Shown here: positions 8,324 to 18,255 of the stretch, piece by piece
Position numbering within the stretch: position 1 is the first letter of the stretch
How the letters are laid out: each line of letters starts with the position of its first letter
Source: 70-18 sp041691815
GTDB lineage: Bacteria; Pseudomonadota; Alphaproteobacteria; Acetobacterales; Acetobacteraceae
Reading direction: 5' to 3'
NCBI GenBank assembly: GCA_041691815.1
Contig: JBEPTZ010000013.1
Span: 1-55,473 of the forward strand
DNA length: 55,473 bases
Made by a program: the position numbers and the translations under genes
Notes under the pieces: model-generated
Seen by the model: the letters and a program-made list of their open reading frames with translations, nothing else
Database searches by the model: none
What the model was told of the DNA's origin: nothing

Positions 8324-8552
8324 AAAGCAAAGACCTAGAGCAGGATGGCCGCTTTCTTCAGCGGTCATCCTGCTCTAGAGCGTGTCCGAGTATTCACAGT
8401 TACAATGAATTTTGTAATATCCTTATCCTCGGTAAGTGAATGATGGAATTAAAGAATCGGGCGGGCCTCCTCGAGAATCAATCTTTCGTCGAGGCTCTCG
8501 TCGTCAGGTTACTCGGACACGCTCCTAGCTCCTTGTTTGATCGCGTGATTCA
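8311..8552. repeat. interrupted long palindrome (43-bp arms) split by a MITE-like insertion
   Basis: Left arm 8311-8353 starts TGAATCACGCGA and ends GGATGGCCGCT. After a 6-nt loop (TTCTTC) the right arm runs 8360-8377, is broken by the element at 8378-8524 plus one CTA, and resumes at 8528-8552. Removing the insert restores a 43-nt right arm complementary to the left at 37 of 43 positions. The inner 19 bp (CTAGAGCAGGATG...) still form an uninterrupted hairpin with one G-T wobble at 8335-8378. Confidence 0.8.
8378..8524. mobile_element. MITE-like element, 147 bp, 15-bp perfect TIRs
   Basis: Terminal inverted repeats GAGCGTGTCCGAGTA (8378-8392) and TACTCGGACACGCTC (8510-8524) match perfectly. 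Flanks are CTA on both sides (8375-8377 and 8525-8527), a 3-bp target duplication. Part of the interior is visibly richer in A/T than its surroundings and holds no transposase reading frame. The ends and the CTA target resemble IS5-superfamily insertions, whose non-autonomous derivatives look like this; the family is an inference. Confidence 0.75.
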
Positions 8553-8586
8553 CGTTTCCGGCGGTTCCGCCCGCAACGATCACGCT

Positions 8587-9165
8587 CTAGGAGCCCAGCC
8601 GGGTAACCTGCACCCGGCGATTGACGCCGGCATTCGGGGCGCCGGGATTGTAGAGGCGGGTACTGCCGTAGCCGATCGTGGTCAGCCGCGAGGGATCGAT
8701 CTGCTCCTGCTGGACCAGATAGTCGCGCGCGGCGTCGGCGCGGCGTTGCGACAGGGCCAGGTTATAGTCGGGGGTGCCGATCGCGTCGGTATGGCCGCCG
8801 ATCTCGAAGCGTGCATCGGCCAGCGCCGGCTGCTGCAACGCGCGGCCCAGCGCATCGAGCGCCTTGCGGCCGGCGGCGGTCAGTTCGGCCGAACCGAAAT
8901 CGAACGGCACCAGCAGGTTGACGGTCGGCCGTTGCGCCATCGGGGCCGCCTGGGTTCCCGACGTCCGGCCGGGGTTGGCGATCGGTGCGCCGCTGGGGGC
9001 GCGGATGCCGCGGCTGGCGCCGGAGAGGCCGTTCGGCTTCAGGCAGTCGACAATCCGCGCCGCCGCCAGGCCGCCGGCGCAGGGATCGGCGGCCTGTGCC
9101 GGGGCGGCGAACGCGGCCAGACCCAGGGCGGCGGCGGCGATGGTCAGTATACGGTGATGGCGCAT
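8587..9165 (-). CDS. OmpA family C-terminal domain protein (outer-membrane/peptidoglycan-associated)
   Basis: 192 residues: signal peptide with APAQAAD cleavage region at 20-28, a short linker with Cys pair (DPCAGG...DCLKPN), then an OmpA-like peptidoglycan-binding domain (about 85-192). It opens with VNLLVPFDFGSAELTAAGRK, and includes IGGHTDAIGTPDYNLALSQR and the GYGSTRLYNP...NRRVQVTRL end. Asp in GHTD and the late Arg are the residues that grip diaminopimelate in this family. ATG 9165 preferred over GTG 9168 because AGGAGAG lies 5-6 nt upstream. Its TAG stop lies near the right edge of the repeat mosaic. Confidence 0.9.
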   Translation of the reverse strand: MRHHRILTIAAAALGLAAFAAPAQAADPCAGGLAAARIVDCLKPNGLSGASRGIRAPSGAPIANPGRTSGTQAAPMAQRPTVNLLVPFDFGSAELTAAGRKALDALGRALQQPALADARFEIGGHTDAIGTPDYNLALSQRRADAARDYLVQQEQIDPSRLTTIGYGSTRLYNPGAPNAGVNRRVQVTRLGS

Positions 9166-9250
9166 CACGCTCTCCTGGGTTTCCCGATCCGCAATCGTTC
9201 ACATCCGCGGCCCCGGTGCAAGGGCGGCGCGAATCACGATATGGCGACGC

Positions 9251-10209
<959 letters not shown>

Positions 10210-10213
<4 letters not shown>

Positions 10214-12015
10214 AGCAATTGCCAGCGCAGGCAGCGGGTTTCGCGGCCTTCCGGCAGGGTGACCAGCGGCGGGTGGGTTGTGCATTCGGATGCACGATAG
10301 CTGCAGCGTGGCGCGAACAGGCAACCTTGCGGCAGCGCGAACGGCGGCGGCACCACGCCGGGGATGCCTTCCGGGGCCGGGCCTTCCTCGTCAGGGGCGC
10401 TGCGCAGCAGGGCGGCGGTGTAGGGGTGGCGCGGACGGGCGAATACCTCGGCGGTGGGGCCCTGCTCGACGATCTCGCCGGCATACATCACCGCCACCCG
10501 GTCGGCGATCTCGGCCACCACCGGCAGCGAATGGGTGACGAACAGCATCGCCAGGCCGCGCTCGCGCTTGAGGTCGGCCAGCAGGTCGAGCACCTGGGCC
10601 TGGATGGTCACGTCCAGCGCGGTGGTGGGTTCGTCGGCGATCAGCAGGCGGGGGGAATTGGCGATGGCGATGGCGATCATCACCCGCTGGCGCATGCCGC
10701 CGGAGAGTTCGTGCGGGTAGGCGCCGGCGCGGGACTCGGGGTCGGGGATGCCGACGCGCTTCAGCAGGGCGATCGCCTCGGCGGCGGCATCGGCCTTCGG
10801 GCGATGGGCGCGCACCGCCTCGGCGATCTGGGCGCCGACGCGGTGCACCGGGTTGAGGCTGCTGGAGGGGTCCTGGAAGATCATCGCCATGGCGCCGCCG
10901 CGCAGCCGGCGCAGCTTGTCCTCGGGCAGGGCGAGCAGGTCGACGCCATCGAGCCGGGCGCTGCCGGCGACCACCCTTGCGGCGCCGGGCAGCAGGCCGG
11001 AGATCGCCAGGCTGGTCAGTGACTTGCCGGAGCCGCTTTCGCCGACCAGGGCCAGGGTTTCGCCGGGCTCGATCTGCAGCGACAGGTCGCGCACCGGCTC
11101 GAAGTTGCCCTCGGGGGTGTCGATGCGGATGGTCAGGCCGCGGAGGTCGAGCATCGCCTGGGTGGGCGGCAGCAGCCCGGGCAGCAGCCGGTCGAGCAGG
11201 GCGCGACGCGGGCGGTAGGCGGGGTGCGGGTCGGTGGCGTCGCGCAGGCCGTCGCAGACCGCGTTCATCGCCAGGATGGTCAGCGTGAGTGCGGCACAGG
11301 GCCACAGCAGCAGCAGCGGGGACTGCGCCATGGTGGCGCGGGCGGCGCCGATCATCAGGCCCCACGAGGGCGACGGCGGCACCACGCCGAGGCCGAGAAA
11401 CGAGAGGCCGGATTCCAGCACCACGGCGGAGGCCGCCGACAGGCTGAACTGCACCAGCACCGGGCCGCCGATATTCGGCAGGATGGTGCGCAGCATCACC
11501 CGCGGCTTGCCGGCGCCCAGCACCCGCATCGCCTCCACGTAGTCCTGGCTGCGCACCGTCAGCACCCCGGCATAGGCGACGCGGGTGAAGCCGGGCACGT
11601 AGACCAGCGCCAGCACCGGGATCAGCGTGGCGGCGCCCGGCCCGGCCAGGGTGACCACCAGCAGCGCCAGCAGCAGCGGCGGGAAGCACAGCAGCACGTC
11701 GATCGAGCGCAAGGTGATCATTTCGACGATACCGCGCAGGAAGCCGCCGAGCACGCCGAGTGCGACGCCGATGACGCAGGCGAGCGCCGAGGCGGCGAAC
11801 GACACCGTGAGCGAGACGCGGGCGCCCCAGATCAGCCGGGTCAGCACGTCGCGGCCGAATTCGTCCTGGCCGAGCCAGTGCGCCGCCGAGGAGCCGGCCA
11901 GCCGGTGCGCCACGTCCATGGTGACCGGGTTGGGCAGCGGCAATAGCGGGGCGAGCAGCGCCAGCAGCACGATGGCGCCGAAGCCGGTGATCGCCGGCCA
12001 GGGATAGCGGCTCAT
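10210..12015 (-). CDS. fused ABC permease (DppC-like) and ATP-binding protein (DppD-like)
   Basis: 601 residues with no stop between two domains that are normally separate proteins. Residues about 1-265 are a DppC-type permease: GQDEFGRDVLTRLIWGARVS, several membrane helices and the EAA loop YVEAMRVLGAGKPRVM. A short linker (about 266-286) leads to a full ATPase: Walker A GESGSGKS near 325, IFQDPSSSLNP, signature LSGGMRQRVMIAIA, LLIADEPTTALDVT, and the C-terminal Cys-containing extension. ATG 12015 overlaps the dppB stop by ATGA. An internal ATG at 11154 sits where a separate ATPase would begin but lacks a convincing Shine-Dalgarno, so a true fusion is likelier. Such fusions are known among peptide/nickel importers. 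Confidence 0.9.
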
Positions 12016-12962
12016 CCGCGCCGTACCCTGGGGTCGAGCACGCCGTAGAGGATGTCGACGGCGAGGTTGAGGACCACGAACAGCACCGAGATCACCAGCA
12101 CGATGCCGACCACCTCGGGGTAGTCGCGGCCGTTGACCGCGGTGACCAGCAGGCCGGAGAGGCCGGGCCAGTTGAACACGTATTCCACCAGCACGGTGCC
12201 GCCGAGCAGGGTGCCCATGTGCAGCGCCAGGACGGTCACCACCGGCATCAGCGCGGTGCGCACCACGTGGTGCCGCAGCACCCGGCGCGGGGCGACGCCC
12301 TTGGCGCGGGCGGTGCGCACGTAGTCCTTCAGCATCACGTCGAGCACCGCCGCGCGGGTCATGCGGAACATCACCGCGGCCAGGCCGAGGCCGATGGTCA
12401 GCGCCGGCATTGCCAGCACCAGCAGATGGCGGCCGGGGTTCTGCGCGAAGCCGACATAGCCGCCGGCCGGCACCCAGCGCAGCCATTGCGCGAACACCAT
12501 CACCATCAGCGTGCCGACCACGAAGACCGGCACCGCCAGTGCCAGGCCGGCGCACCAGCCGGCCACCCGGTCGAAGGCGCCGCCGCGCCGGATTGCCGCG
12601 ATGGTGCCGCCGGGGATGCCGACCAGGACTGCGAAGATCGCCGCCGCCAGGATCAGTTCCAGGGTGCGCGGCAGGCGGCGGGCGATTTCGGCGGAGACCG
12701 AGCTGTCATCCATCATCGAGCGGCCGAGGTCGAAATGCAGCAGGCCCAGCATGTGGTCGCGGTATTGCACCAGGATCGGGCGGTCCAGGCCCATCTGCTC
12801 GCGTAACTGGGCGACGATGGCCGGGTCGGGCGAGGCGCCGCCCTGGCTTAGCAGCAGCTCCGCCGGGTCACCGGGCACCAGGTGGATCGCCAGGAACACG
12901 ATGCTGGCGACCACCCAGATCAGGGCGAGGGAAATTCCGACGCGGCGGAGCAGCCAGGCCAT
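12012..12962 (-). CDS. dipeptide-type ABC transporter permease (DppB-like)
   Basis: 316 residues, six membrane helices. N-terminal LLRRVGISLALIWVVASIVF, the DppB-type periplasmic loop VPGDPAELLL...LREQMGLDRP, and EAA loop YVRTARAKGVAPRRVLRHH near residue 220; ends LYGVLDPRVRRG as usual in this family. Stop of the upstream hydantoinase gene and this ATG share one base (TGATG at 12960-12964), so it is translationally coupled to hyuB. Confidence 0.93.
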   Translation of the reverse strand: MAWLLRRVGISLALIWVVASIVFLAIHLVPGDPAELLLSQGGASPDPAIVAQLREQMGLDRPILVQYRDHMLGLLHFDLGRSMMDDSSVSAEIARRLPRTLELILAAAIFAVLVGIPGGTIAAIRRGGAFDRVAGWCAGLALAVPVFVVGTLMVMVFAQWLRWVPAGGYVGFAQNPGRHLLVLAMPALTIGLGLAAVMFRMTRAAVLDVMLKDYVRTARAKGVAPRRVLRHHVVRTALMPVVTVLALHMGTLLGGTVLVEYVFNWPGLSGLLVTAVNGRDYPEVVGIVLVISVLFVVLNLAVDILYGVLDPRVRRG

Positions 12963-14596
12963 CAACCCGTGCCGTAGACGGCGGCGGCCAGATCGGGCGC
13001 GATGCGGCCCTCGGCGATATCGCGCGCCACCTGGGCGGCCGGGCGTTCGGCGGGCGGGCCGTAGCCGCCGGCGCCGGAGGTGATGATCTCCACCACGTCG
13101 CCGGGCTTGAGGCCGCCGGCGCCATGCTCGAACGGAGCGACACCCTGGCTGTATCGGAAGTCGCCCATGCCGCCGGGCAGGCCGCCGGCCAGCCCCCAGG
13201 GCGGGGCGTGCAGGCGCGAACCGTCGACGCGCAGCCGGCATTCGGCCTCAGCCCGATACACCCGGCGCAGCCCCATGCCGCCGCGCTGGCGCCCGGCGCC
13301 GCCGGAGCCGTCGACCAGTTCGTAGCGCAGCAGGGTCAGCGGGTATTCCAGCTCCAGCGCCTCGACCGGCAGGTTGGAGGTGTTGGTGAGATGCACATGC
13401 ACGCCGTCCAGCCCGTCGCGATGCGCCCGCGCGCCGGAGCCGCCGCCGATGGTCTCCAGATACACCCAGAGTTTGCCGTCTTTCGGGTGGGCGCCGACGA
13501 AGGTGGCGGAGAAGCAGGCGCCGTTGCAGGCGGCGATCACCCGCTCCGGGATCGCCTGGAACAGCGCGCCGTGGATCAGGTCCACCACCCGCTGGCAGGC
13601 GGCCAGCCTGCCGTTCACCGCCGCCGGATGCACGCAATGCAGCACGGTGCCTTCGGGGGCGGTGACGGTGAGCGGGCGGGCGAGGCCGGAATTCGGCAGG
13701 ATGGTCGGGTCGACCACCGTCTTGACGCCATAATACACCGCCGAGAGCAGCGCGGTGTAGGTCATGTTGATGCCGGCGCGGGCCTGTGGCGGGCTGTCGA
13801 AATGCAGGCTCATGGTGTCGCCGGCGACCTCGATGCGGCAGGCGAACTGCATCTCGCCGTCCAGTTCCGGGCTGTCGAACTTGTCGGTGAAACGGTAGAC
13901 GCCATCGGGGATCGCGGCGATGCCGGCGCGCATCTTGCGTTCGGCGTAGTCCTGCAGCGCGCGGCCGGCGGCCAGCACCACCGGGGTGCCGTATTTGCCG
14001 CACAGCGCCTGCATGCGCTGCACGCCGAGCCGGTTGGCGGCCAGCTGCGCGCGCAGGTCGGAGAGGCGTTCGCGCGGCACCTGGCAGTTCAGCAGGATCA
14101 GATTCAGCACGTCCTGCTGCACCTCGCCGGCGCGATACAGCCGCACCGGCGGGATGCGCAGGCCCTCCTGGTAGATATGGGCGTGGCCGCGATCGGCGAA
14201 ATCGGCGTGATGCGCGAGGTTGACCGCCCAGGCGATGATGCCGCCATCGGCGAAGATCGGCTCGGCCAGCACGATATCCGGCAGATGGGTGCCGCCGCCT
14301 TCATAGGCGTCGTTGCCGGCGAACACGTCGCCGGGCTGCATCTGGTCGACCGGATGGCGCTTCAGGATATGCGGCAGCAGGCCGATGAAACTGCCGAGAT
14401 GCATCGGGATGTGCTCGGCCTGGCAGAGCGTGTTGCCGTCGGTGTCGAACAGCGCGGTGGAGCAGTCGCGCCGCTCCTTGATGTTGGTGGAGTAGCTGGC
14501 GCGCACCAGCGCCTCGCCCATCTCCTCGGCGATCGAGGCGAAGGCGCTGCCGATCACTTCGACGGTAATCGGATCGACGGTTACGGCATCGTTCAT
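12962..14596 (-). CDS. hyuB: hydantoinase B / oxoprolinase family protein
   Basis: 544 residues, normal for the beta subunit of N-methylhydantoinase/oxoprolinase/acetone-carboxylase-like enzymes. Family landmarks: DPITVEVIGSAFASIAEEMG at the start, SYSTNIKERRDCSTALFD, GDVFAGNDAYEGGGTHLPD, then the glycine-rich C-terminal region (GGSGARAHRDGLDGVH, GGAGRQRGGMGLRR, ITSGAGGYGPP). With HyuA it would cleave a cyclic amide or related compound with ATP. ATGA overlap with hyuA and TGATG overlap with dppB show one operon in which the importer supplies the substrate. Whether the substrate is a hydantoin, 5-oxoproline or another lactam cannot be decided. Confidence 0.92.
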   Translation of the reverse strand: MNDAVTVDPITVEVIGSAFASIAEEMGEALVRASYSTNIKERRDCSTALFDTDGNTLCQAEHIPMHLGSFIGLLPHILKRHPVDQMQPGDVFAGNDAYEGGGTHLPDIVLAEPIFADGGIIAWAVNLAHHADFADRGHAHIYQEGLRIPPVRLYRAGEVQQDVLNLILLNCQVPRERLSDLRAQLAANRLGVQRMQALCGKYGTPVVLAAGRALQDYAERKMRAGIAAIPDGVYRFTDKFDSPELDGEMQFACRIEVAGDTMSLHFDSPPQARAGINMTYTALLSAVYYGVKTVVDPTILPNSGLARPLTVTAPEGTVLHCVHPAAVNGRLAACQRVVDLIHGALFQAIPERVIAACNGACFSATFVGAHPKDGKLWVYLETIGGGSGARAHRDGLDGVHVHLTNTSNLPVEALELEYPLTLLRYELVDGSGGAGRQRGGMGLRRVYRAEAECRLRVDGSRLHAPPWGLAGGLPGGMGDFRYSQGVAPFEHGAGGLKPGDVVEIITSGAGGYGPPAERPAAQVARDIAEGRIAPDLAAAVYGTG

Positions 14597-16647
14597 GCGA
14601 CCGTCTCCAGGATCAGGTTCAGGTAGGGCTCGACGAAGGCGGTCATGCCGGGCAGCACGACGGTGGTGGCGTCCATCTGCTCGACGATGGCCGGGCCGGT
14701 GAAGCGGTTGCCGGCGGCCAGCTTGTCACGATCATAGACCGGGCAGGCGACAAATCCGCCGGCTTCCGGCAGCCAGACCTCGCGGCGGCCGATGATCGCC
14801 GCCGAGGCGTCCGGGCCGGCATCCTTCTGCGCCACGAATTCGGCCTTGCGCACCACGCCGGCGGCCTCGACGCGGAAGGTGACCAGTTGCACCGTCTCGC
14901 CCTCGGCGATGAAGCCATAGAGCCGCTTATGCGCGGCGGCGAAGCCATCGGCCAGGGCGGTGAGGCTGGCGGCATTCACCGCGCCGTCGGGCAGCGGGAT
15001 CGGCAGTTCGTAGTTCTGCCCGGCGTAGCGCATGTCCACGGTGCGGGTCAGCCGGCGTGCGGCGGGTTCGATATGCTCCTCGGCGAACCAGGCCTCGGCA
15101 CGTTCGGCCAGGCCGGCGAAGGCGGCGGCGATGGCCGGCAACTCGGCCTGATCCAGCGTGGCCAGCCTGGTGGCGGCGAAATCGGCGCGCAGATCGGTCA
15201 GCAGCAGGCCGACGGCGCACAGGATGCCGGGATTGCGCGGCACCAGGATGCGGGTGATGTCCAGCTCGCGGGCCAGCCGTGCCGCGTGCAGCGGGCCGGC
15301 GCCGCCGAACGCCATCAACGTGTAGTCGCGCGGGTCGTGGCCGCGCTGCACCGAGATCACCCGGATCGCCTTGGCCATGTTGGCGGTGACCACCGAGATG
15401 ATGCCCTGGGCGGTGGCCATCAGTTCCATGCCGAGCTGCTCCGCCAGCCGGCCGATGGCGGCCCGGGCGAGATCCTGACGCACCGCCATGCGGCCGCCGA
15501 GCAGATGCGTCGGGTTCAGCGTCTGCAGCAGCACGTTGGCGTCGGTGACAGTCGGCTCGGTGTTGCCGCGGTCGTAGCACACCGGCCCGGGATCGGCGCC
15601 GGCGCTGCGCGGGCCGACCTTCAGCAGGCCGCCGCTGTCGACATGGGCGATCGAGCCGCCGCCGGCGCCGACGGTGTGGATGTCCAGCATCGGCGCCTTG
15701 ATCGGATAGCCATGCACCACCGCCTCGCTGGCCAGCCGGCACTCGCCGCCGGCCAGCAGCGCCACGTCGCTGCTGGTGCCGCCCATGTCGAAGGTGATCA
15801 GGTGGTCGATGCCGGCCAGCCGGCCGACCGCCTGGGCGGCCACCACGCCGGTGGAGGGGCCGGACAGCACGGTGCGCACCGGCAGGCGGGAGGCGGCCTC
15901 GAAGCCGATCACGCCGCCGTTGGACTGCGTCATGTGCGGCGTCGCCACCACGCCCAGCGCCGCCAGCCGGTCGGCCAGCCGGCTGATGTAGCTGCGCATC
16001 ACCGGGCCGAGATAGGCGTTGACCACCGCCGTCGACAGCCGTTCGTATTCGCGGAACTCGGGCGCCACCTCGTGGCCGGCGCAGGCGAAGGCGGCGGGGA
16101 ATTCCTCGGCCAGGATGCGCATCGCCGCCTGCTCATGCTGCGGCCGCACGAAGCCGTAGAGGAACGACACCGCCACCGCCTGCACCCCGGCCGCCTTCAG
16201 CGTCCGCGCCGCGCGGCGCACCGCTGCCTCATCGAGTGCGGTCTCCACCGTGCCGTCGTGGCGCAGGCGCTCGGGAACCTCCAGCCGCAGGTCTCGCGCC
16301 ACCAGCACCGGCGGCTTGTCGGCCTGCATGTCGTAGAGTTCGGGCCGCTTCTGCCGGCCGATCTCCAGCAGGTCGCGAAAACCGTCGGTGGTGATCAGCC
16401 CGGTGGCGGCGCCGCGATGCTGGATCAGCGCGTTGGTCGCCACCGTGGTGCCGTGGCCGAAATAGCCCACCGCACCGGCACTGGCGCCGACCAGCGCGAT
16501 GCCCTGCTCGATGCCCTCGGCGATGCCGCGCGACGGGTCGTCCGGCGTCGAGGGCACCTTCCACACCGCCACCAGCCCGGTTGCCTCCTCGAACAGGCAC
16601 ACGTCCGTGAAGGTGCCGCCGGAATCCACGCCGATCCGCCACGCCAT
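14593..16647 (-). CDS. hyuA: hydantoinase A / oxoprolinase family protein
   Basis: 684 residues. N-terminal ASKHA-type phosphate-binding loop IGVDSGGTFTDVCLFEE, FGHGTTVATNALIQHRGA, central FDMGGTSSDVALLAGGE and GGAGPLHAARLARELDI: the ATP-binding subunit of N-methylhydantoinase-type enzymes. First gene of a five-gene operon (hyuA-hyuB-dppB-dppCD-dppF). ATG 16647 is preceded by GAGGAGCGGCGC. The 105-bp gap to the copZ stop is the likely promoter region, though no strong sigma-70 hexamers stand out. Confidence 0.93.
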   Translation of the reverse strand: MAWRIGVDSGGTFTDVCLFEEATGLVAVWKVPSTPDDPSRGIAEGIEQGIALVGASAGAVGYFGHGTTVATNALIQHRGAATGLITTDGFRDLLEIGRQKRPELYDMQADKPPVLVARDLRLEVPERLRHDGTVETALDEAAVRRAARTLKAAGVQAVAVSFLYGFVRPQHEQAAMRILAEEFPAAFACAGHEVAPEFREYERLSTAVVNAYLGPVMRSYISRLADRLAALGVVATPHMTQSNGGVIGFEAASRLPVRTVLSGPSTGVVAAQAVGRLAGIDHLITFDMGGTSSDVALLAGGECRLASEAVVHGYPIKAPMLDIHTVGAGGGSIAHVDSGGLLKVGPRSAGADPGPVCYDRGNTEPTVTDANVLLQTLNPTHLLGGRMAVRQDLARAAIGRLAEQLGMELMATAQGIISVVTANMAKAIRVISVQRGHDPRDYTLMAFGGAGPLHAARLARELDITRILVPRNPGILCAVGLLLTDLRADFAATRLATLDQAELPAIAAAFAGLAERAEAWFAEEHIEPAARRLTRTVDMRYAGQNYELPIPLPDGAVNAASLTALADGFAAAHKRLYGFIAEGETVQLVTFRVEAAGVVRKAEFVAQKDAGPDASAAIIGRREVWLPEAGGFVACPVYDRDKLAAGNRFTGPAIVEQMDATTVVLPGMTAFVEPYLNLILETVA

Positions 16648-16752
16648 GCGCCGCTCCTCATGCTGCCCGGCAGCGTTTCAGATCGCGGCGGCCGCTGCAA
16701 GGCCGGGAAAGCGCTGTTTGTGCCTGAACAAAGTCCCCTCGACCGGGCGCGG

Positions 16753-16956
16753 TCAGCCGGCGCGCGGAGCCGGCGTGAATCCGGCATCCTCGATCGCCGC
16801 CTGCAAGGCCGCATCGGCCAGCGTGGCGGTGACGCGCAGTTCGTGGCTGTCGAGATTGGCCAGCACCGTGGCCGTCGGGTCGGCGTGCTTGAGTGCCGCG
16901 GTGATCGCCGAGACGCAGCCGCCACAGGTCATATCCGGCACGTGAAACAAGGCCAT
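16753..16956 (-). CDS. copZ: heavy-metal-associated domain copper chaperone (CopZ-like)
   Basis: 67 residues, a single HMA ferredoxin-like domain. The MTCGGC motif puts the metal-binding cysteines at 11 and 14; no transmembrane part, so it is a soluble Cu(I) chaperone rather than a P-type ATPase fragment. ATG 16956 follows AGGAG. It lies head-to-head with a CueR-type regulator, and the intervening region holds a textbook CueR-responsive promoter reading toward this gene. No copA ATPase is in the window. Confidence 0.92.
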   Translation of the reverse strand: MALFHVPDMTCGGCVSAITAALKHADPTATVLANLDSHELRVTATLADAALQAAIEDAGFTPAPRAG

Positions 16957-16985
16957 CGCAACGCTCCTGTTGAATCCAGACGCGC

Positions 16986-17016
16986 AGCATCCACCTTGCC
17001 ATCATGGCAAGGTCAA
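16986..17016 (-). promoter_or_regulatory. CueR-type promoter and operator upstream of copZ
   Basis: On the minus strand: -35 TTGACC (17016-17011), a 19-bp spacer, -10-like GATGCT (16991-16986). The spacer is filled by a perfect dyad: ACCTTGCCAT, one base, ATGGCAAGGT (16993-17013). The over-long 19-bp spacing with a dyad between the hexamers is the hallmark of MerR-family activation by DNA distortion, and TTGACCTT...AAGG matches the known copper-regulator promoter layout. Confidence 0.88.
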
Positions 17017-17026
17017 GGGGGCGTGG

Positions 17027-17455
17027 ATGAATATCGGCGAGGCGGCCGCCGCGTCCGGCGTATCGGCGAAGATGATCCGGCATTACGAGGCGCGCGGGCT
17101 GATCCGGCCGGCCGGGCGCTCGGCCGCCGGCTATCGACAATACGGCGCGGCGGACATCCATACGTTGCATTTCATCCGCCGGGCGCGCGATCTCGGGTTC
17201 GCACTGCCGGAGATCGGGCGGCTGCTGGCGCTGTGGCAGGACCGCGGCCGGCCGAGTGCCGAGGTGAAGGCGCTGGCGCTGCGCCAGGTGGCGGCGCTGG
17301 ACGCCAAGGCGGCGGCGCTCAGGGCGATGAGCGACACGCTGCGGCGGCTGGCGGTGCATTGCCACGGCGACGACCGGCCGGATTGCCCGATCCTCGACGG
17401 GCTGGCGGATTCGCCTGGGCAGGATGCCGGCTGCGCGGCCGCTCAGATGCCGTAA
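17027..17455 (+). CDS. cueR: MerR family copper-responsive regulator (CueR)
   Basis: 142 residues. N-terminal winged helix-turn-helix (MNIGEAAAASGVSAKMIRHYEARGL), a long dimerisation helix, and the metal loop HCHGDDRPDCPILDGL with Cys112 and Cys120. These are spaced C-x7-C and numbered as in the characterised Cu(I) sensor, which separates it from Zn or Hg members. ATG 17027 keeps the usual short N-terminus. Divergent from copZ; its own promoter overlaps the operator, so autoregulation is likely. Its 3' end overlaps the convergent lactonase gene by 13 bp. Confidence 0.93.
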   Translation: MNIGEAAAASGVSAKMIRHYEARGLIRPAGRSAAGYRQYGAADIHTLHFIRRARDLGFALPEIGRLLALWQDRGRPSAEVKALALRQVAALDAKAAALRAMSDTLRRLAVHCHGDDRPDCPILDGLADSPGQDAGCAAAQMP

Positions 17456-18255
17456 AAGCGGCGGGCGGTGGCGCCGAGGACGGCGTCGTGGGTGGCGGCG
17501 GGCAGCAGCGCCAGGGTGGCGGTGCGCCAGGACGCGTAGCCGCCGGCCAGTTCCACCACCGGCCAGTCGCTGCCCCACATCAGCCGGTCGGGGCCGAAGC
17601 AGGCCAGCAGGTGCTCCACGTAGGGGCGCAGGTCGCCGGCGGTCCAGTCGGGGGCGGCCTCGGTGACCAGGCCGGAGAGTTTGCAGCACCAGACGGTTTC
17701 AGCCGCGAGGCGGGCGATCTGGTCGGCCCAAGGTTGGAAGCCGTGCCTGGCGATGGCCGGCTTGGCGGCGTGGTCGATCACCACCGGCAGGTTTGGGTGG
17801 CGGCGGGCGAGGTCGGGCAGGAATTCCAGGTGGCGGGGTTGCACCAGCGCGTCGAGGCGCAGGCCAGCCGCCGTCATCGCGGTGAGCGCCGGTTGCACGT
17901 CGGCGCCGAGAATCCAGGCGGGGTCGTCGATGTCCTGTAGCATCGGGCGCAGGCCGACCAGCAGCTTGTCGGCGGCCAAGGCGGCGATGTGGCGCGGGGC
18001 GAACGGGCTGGCGAGATCGCTCCAGCCGACCACGCCGCGCACCAGCCCCGCTGAGGCGCGGGCAGTCTGCAGCAGGAAGCGGGTCTCGGCGTCGGTCGGA
18101 GCGGCCTGCACCAGGATGGTAGCGGTGATGTCGCCGAGCAGCGGGCGCAGATCGTCCAGGCCGTAGTCGCGGTGGATCGGCAGGTCGGTGGTCAACCAGT
18201 CATAGTCGCCGCGCTCGATCCGCCAGACGTGATGGTGGGCGTCAACGCGCATCAT
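17443..18255 (-). CDS. amidohydrolase family 2 protein, probable L-fucono-1,5-lactonase-like lactonase
   Basis: 270 residues. The start MRVDAHHHVWR carries the H-x-H metal motif, DYDWLTTDL follows, VIDHAAKP supplies a further metal histidine, and FGPDRLMWGSDWPV the catalytic Asp. This is the COG3618 layout of sugar lactonases (fucono-, rhamnono- and galactaro-lactonases). It is the third gene of an operon with an L-fucose-type mutarotase and an aldo/keto reductase, so hydrolysis of L-fuconolactone to L-fuconate fits best. ATG 18255 overlaps the upstream stop (ATGA); a second ATG follows directly at 18252. Confidence 0.85.
   Translation of the reverse strand: MMRVDAHHHVWRIERGDYDWLTTDLPIHRDYGLDDLRPLLGDITATILVQAAPTDAETRFLLQTARASAGLVRGVVGWSDLASPFAPRHIAALAADKLLVGLRPMLQDIDDPAWILGADVQPALTAMTAAGLRLDALVQPRHLEFLPDLARRHPNLPVVIDHAAKPAIARHGFQPWADQIARLAAETVWCCKLSGLVTEAAPDWTAGDLRPYVEHLLACFGPDRLMWGSDWPVVELAGGYASWRTATLALLPAATHDAVLGATARRFYGI

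Noticed and set aside
11152..11154. Separate DppD start codon inside the fused gene
   Set aside because: No Shine-Dalgarno at suitable distance and no stop codon between the domains; kept as one fused gene with the alternative noted.
14887..17940. Very long plus-strand open frame across hyuA, copZ and cueR
   Set aside because: His/Gly/Arg-rich translation with no family features; it crosses three well-supported genes on both strands.
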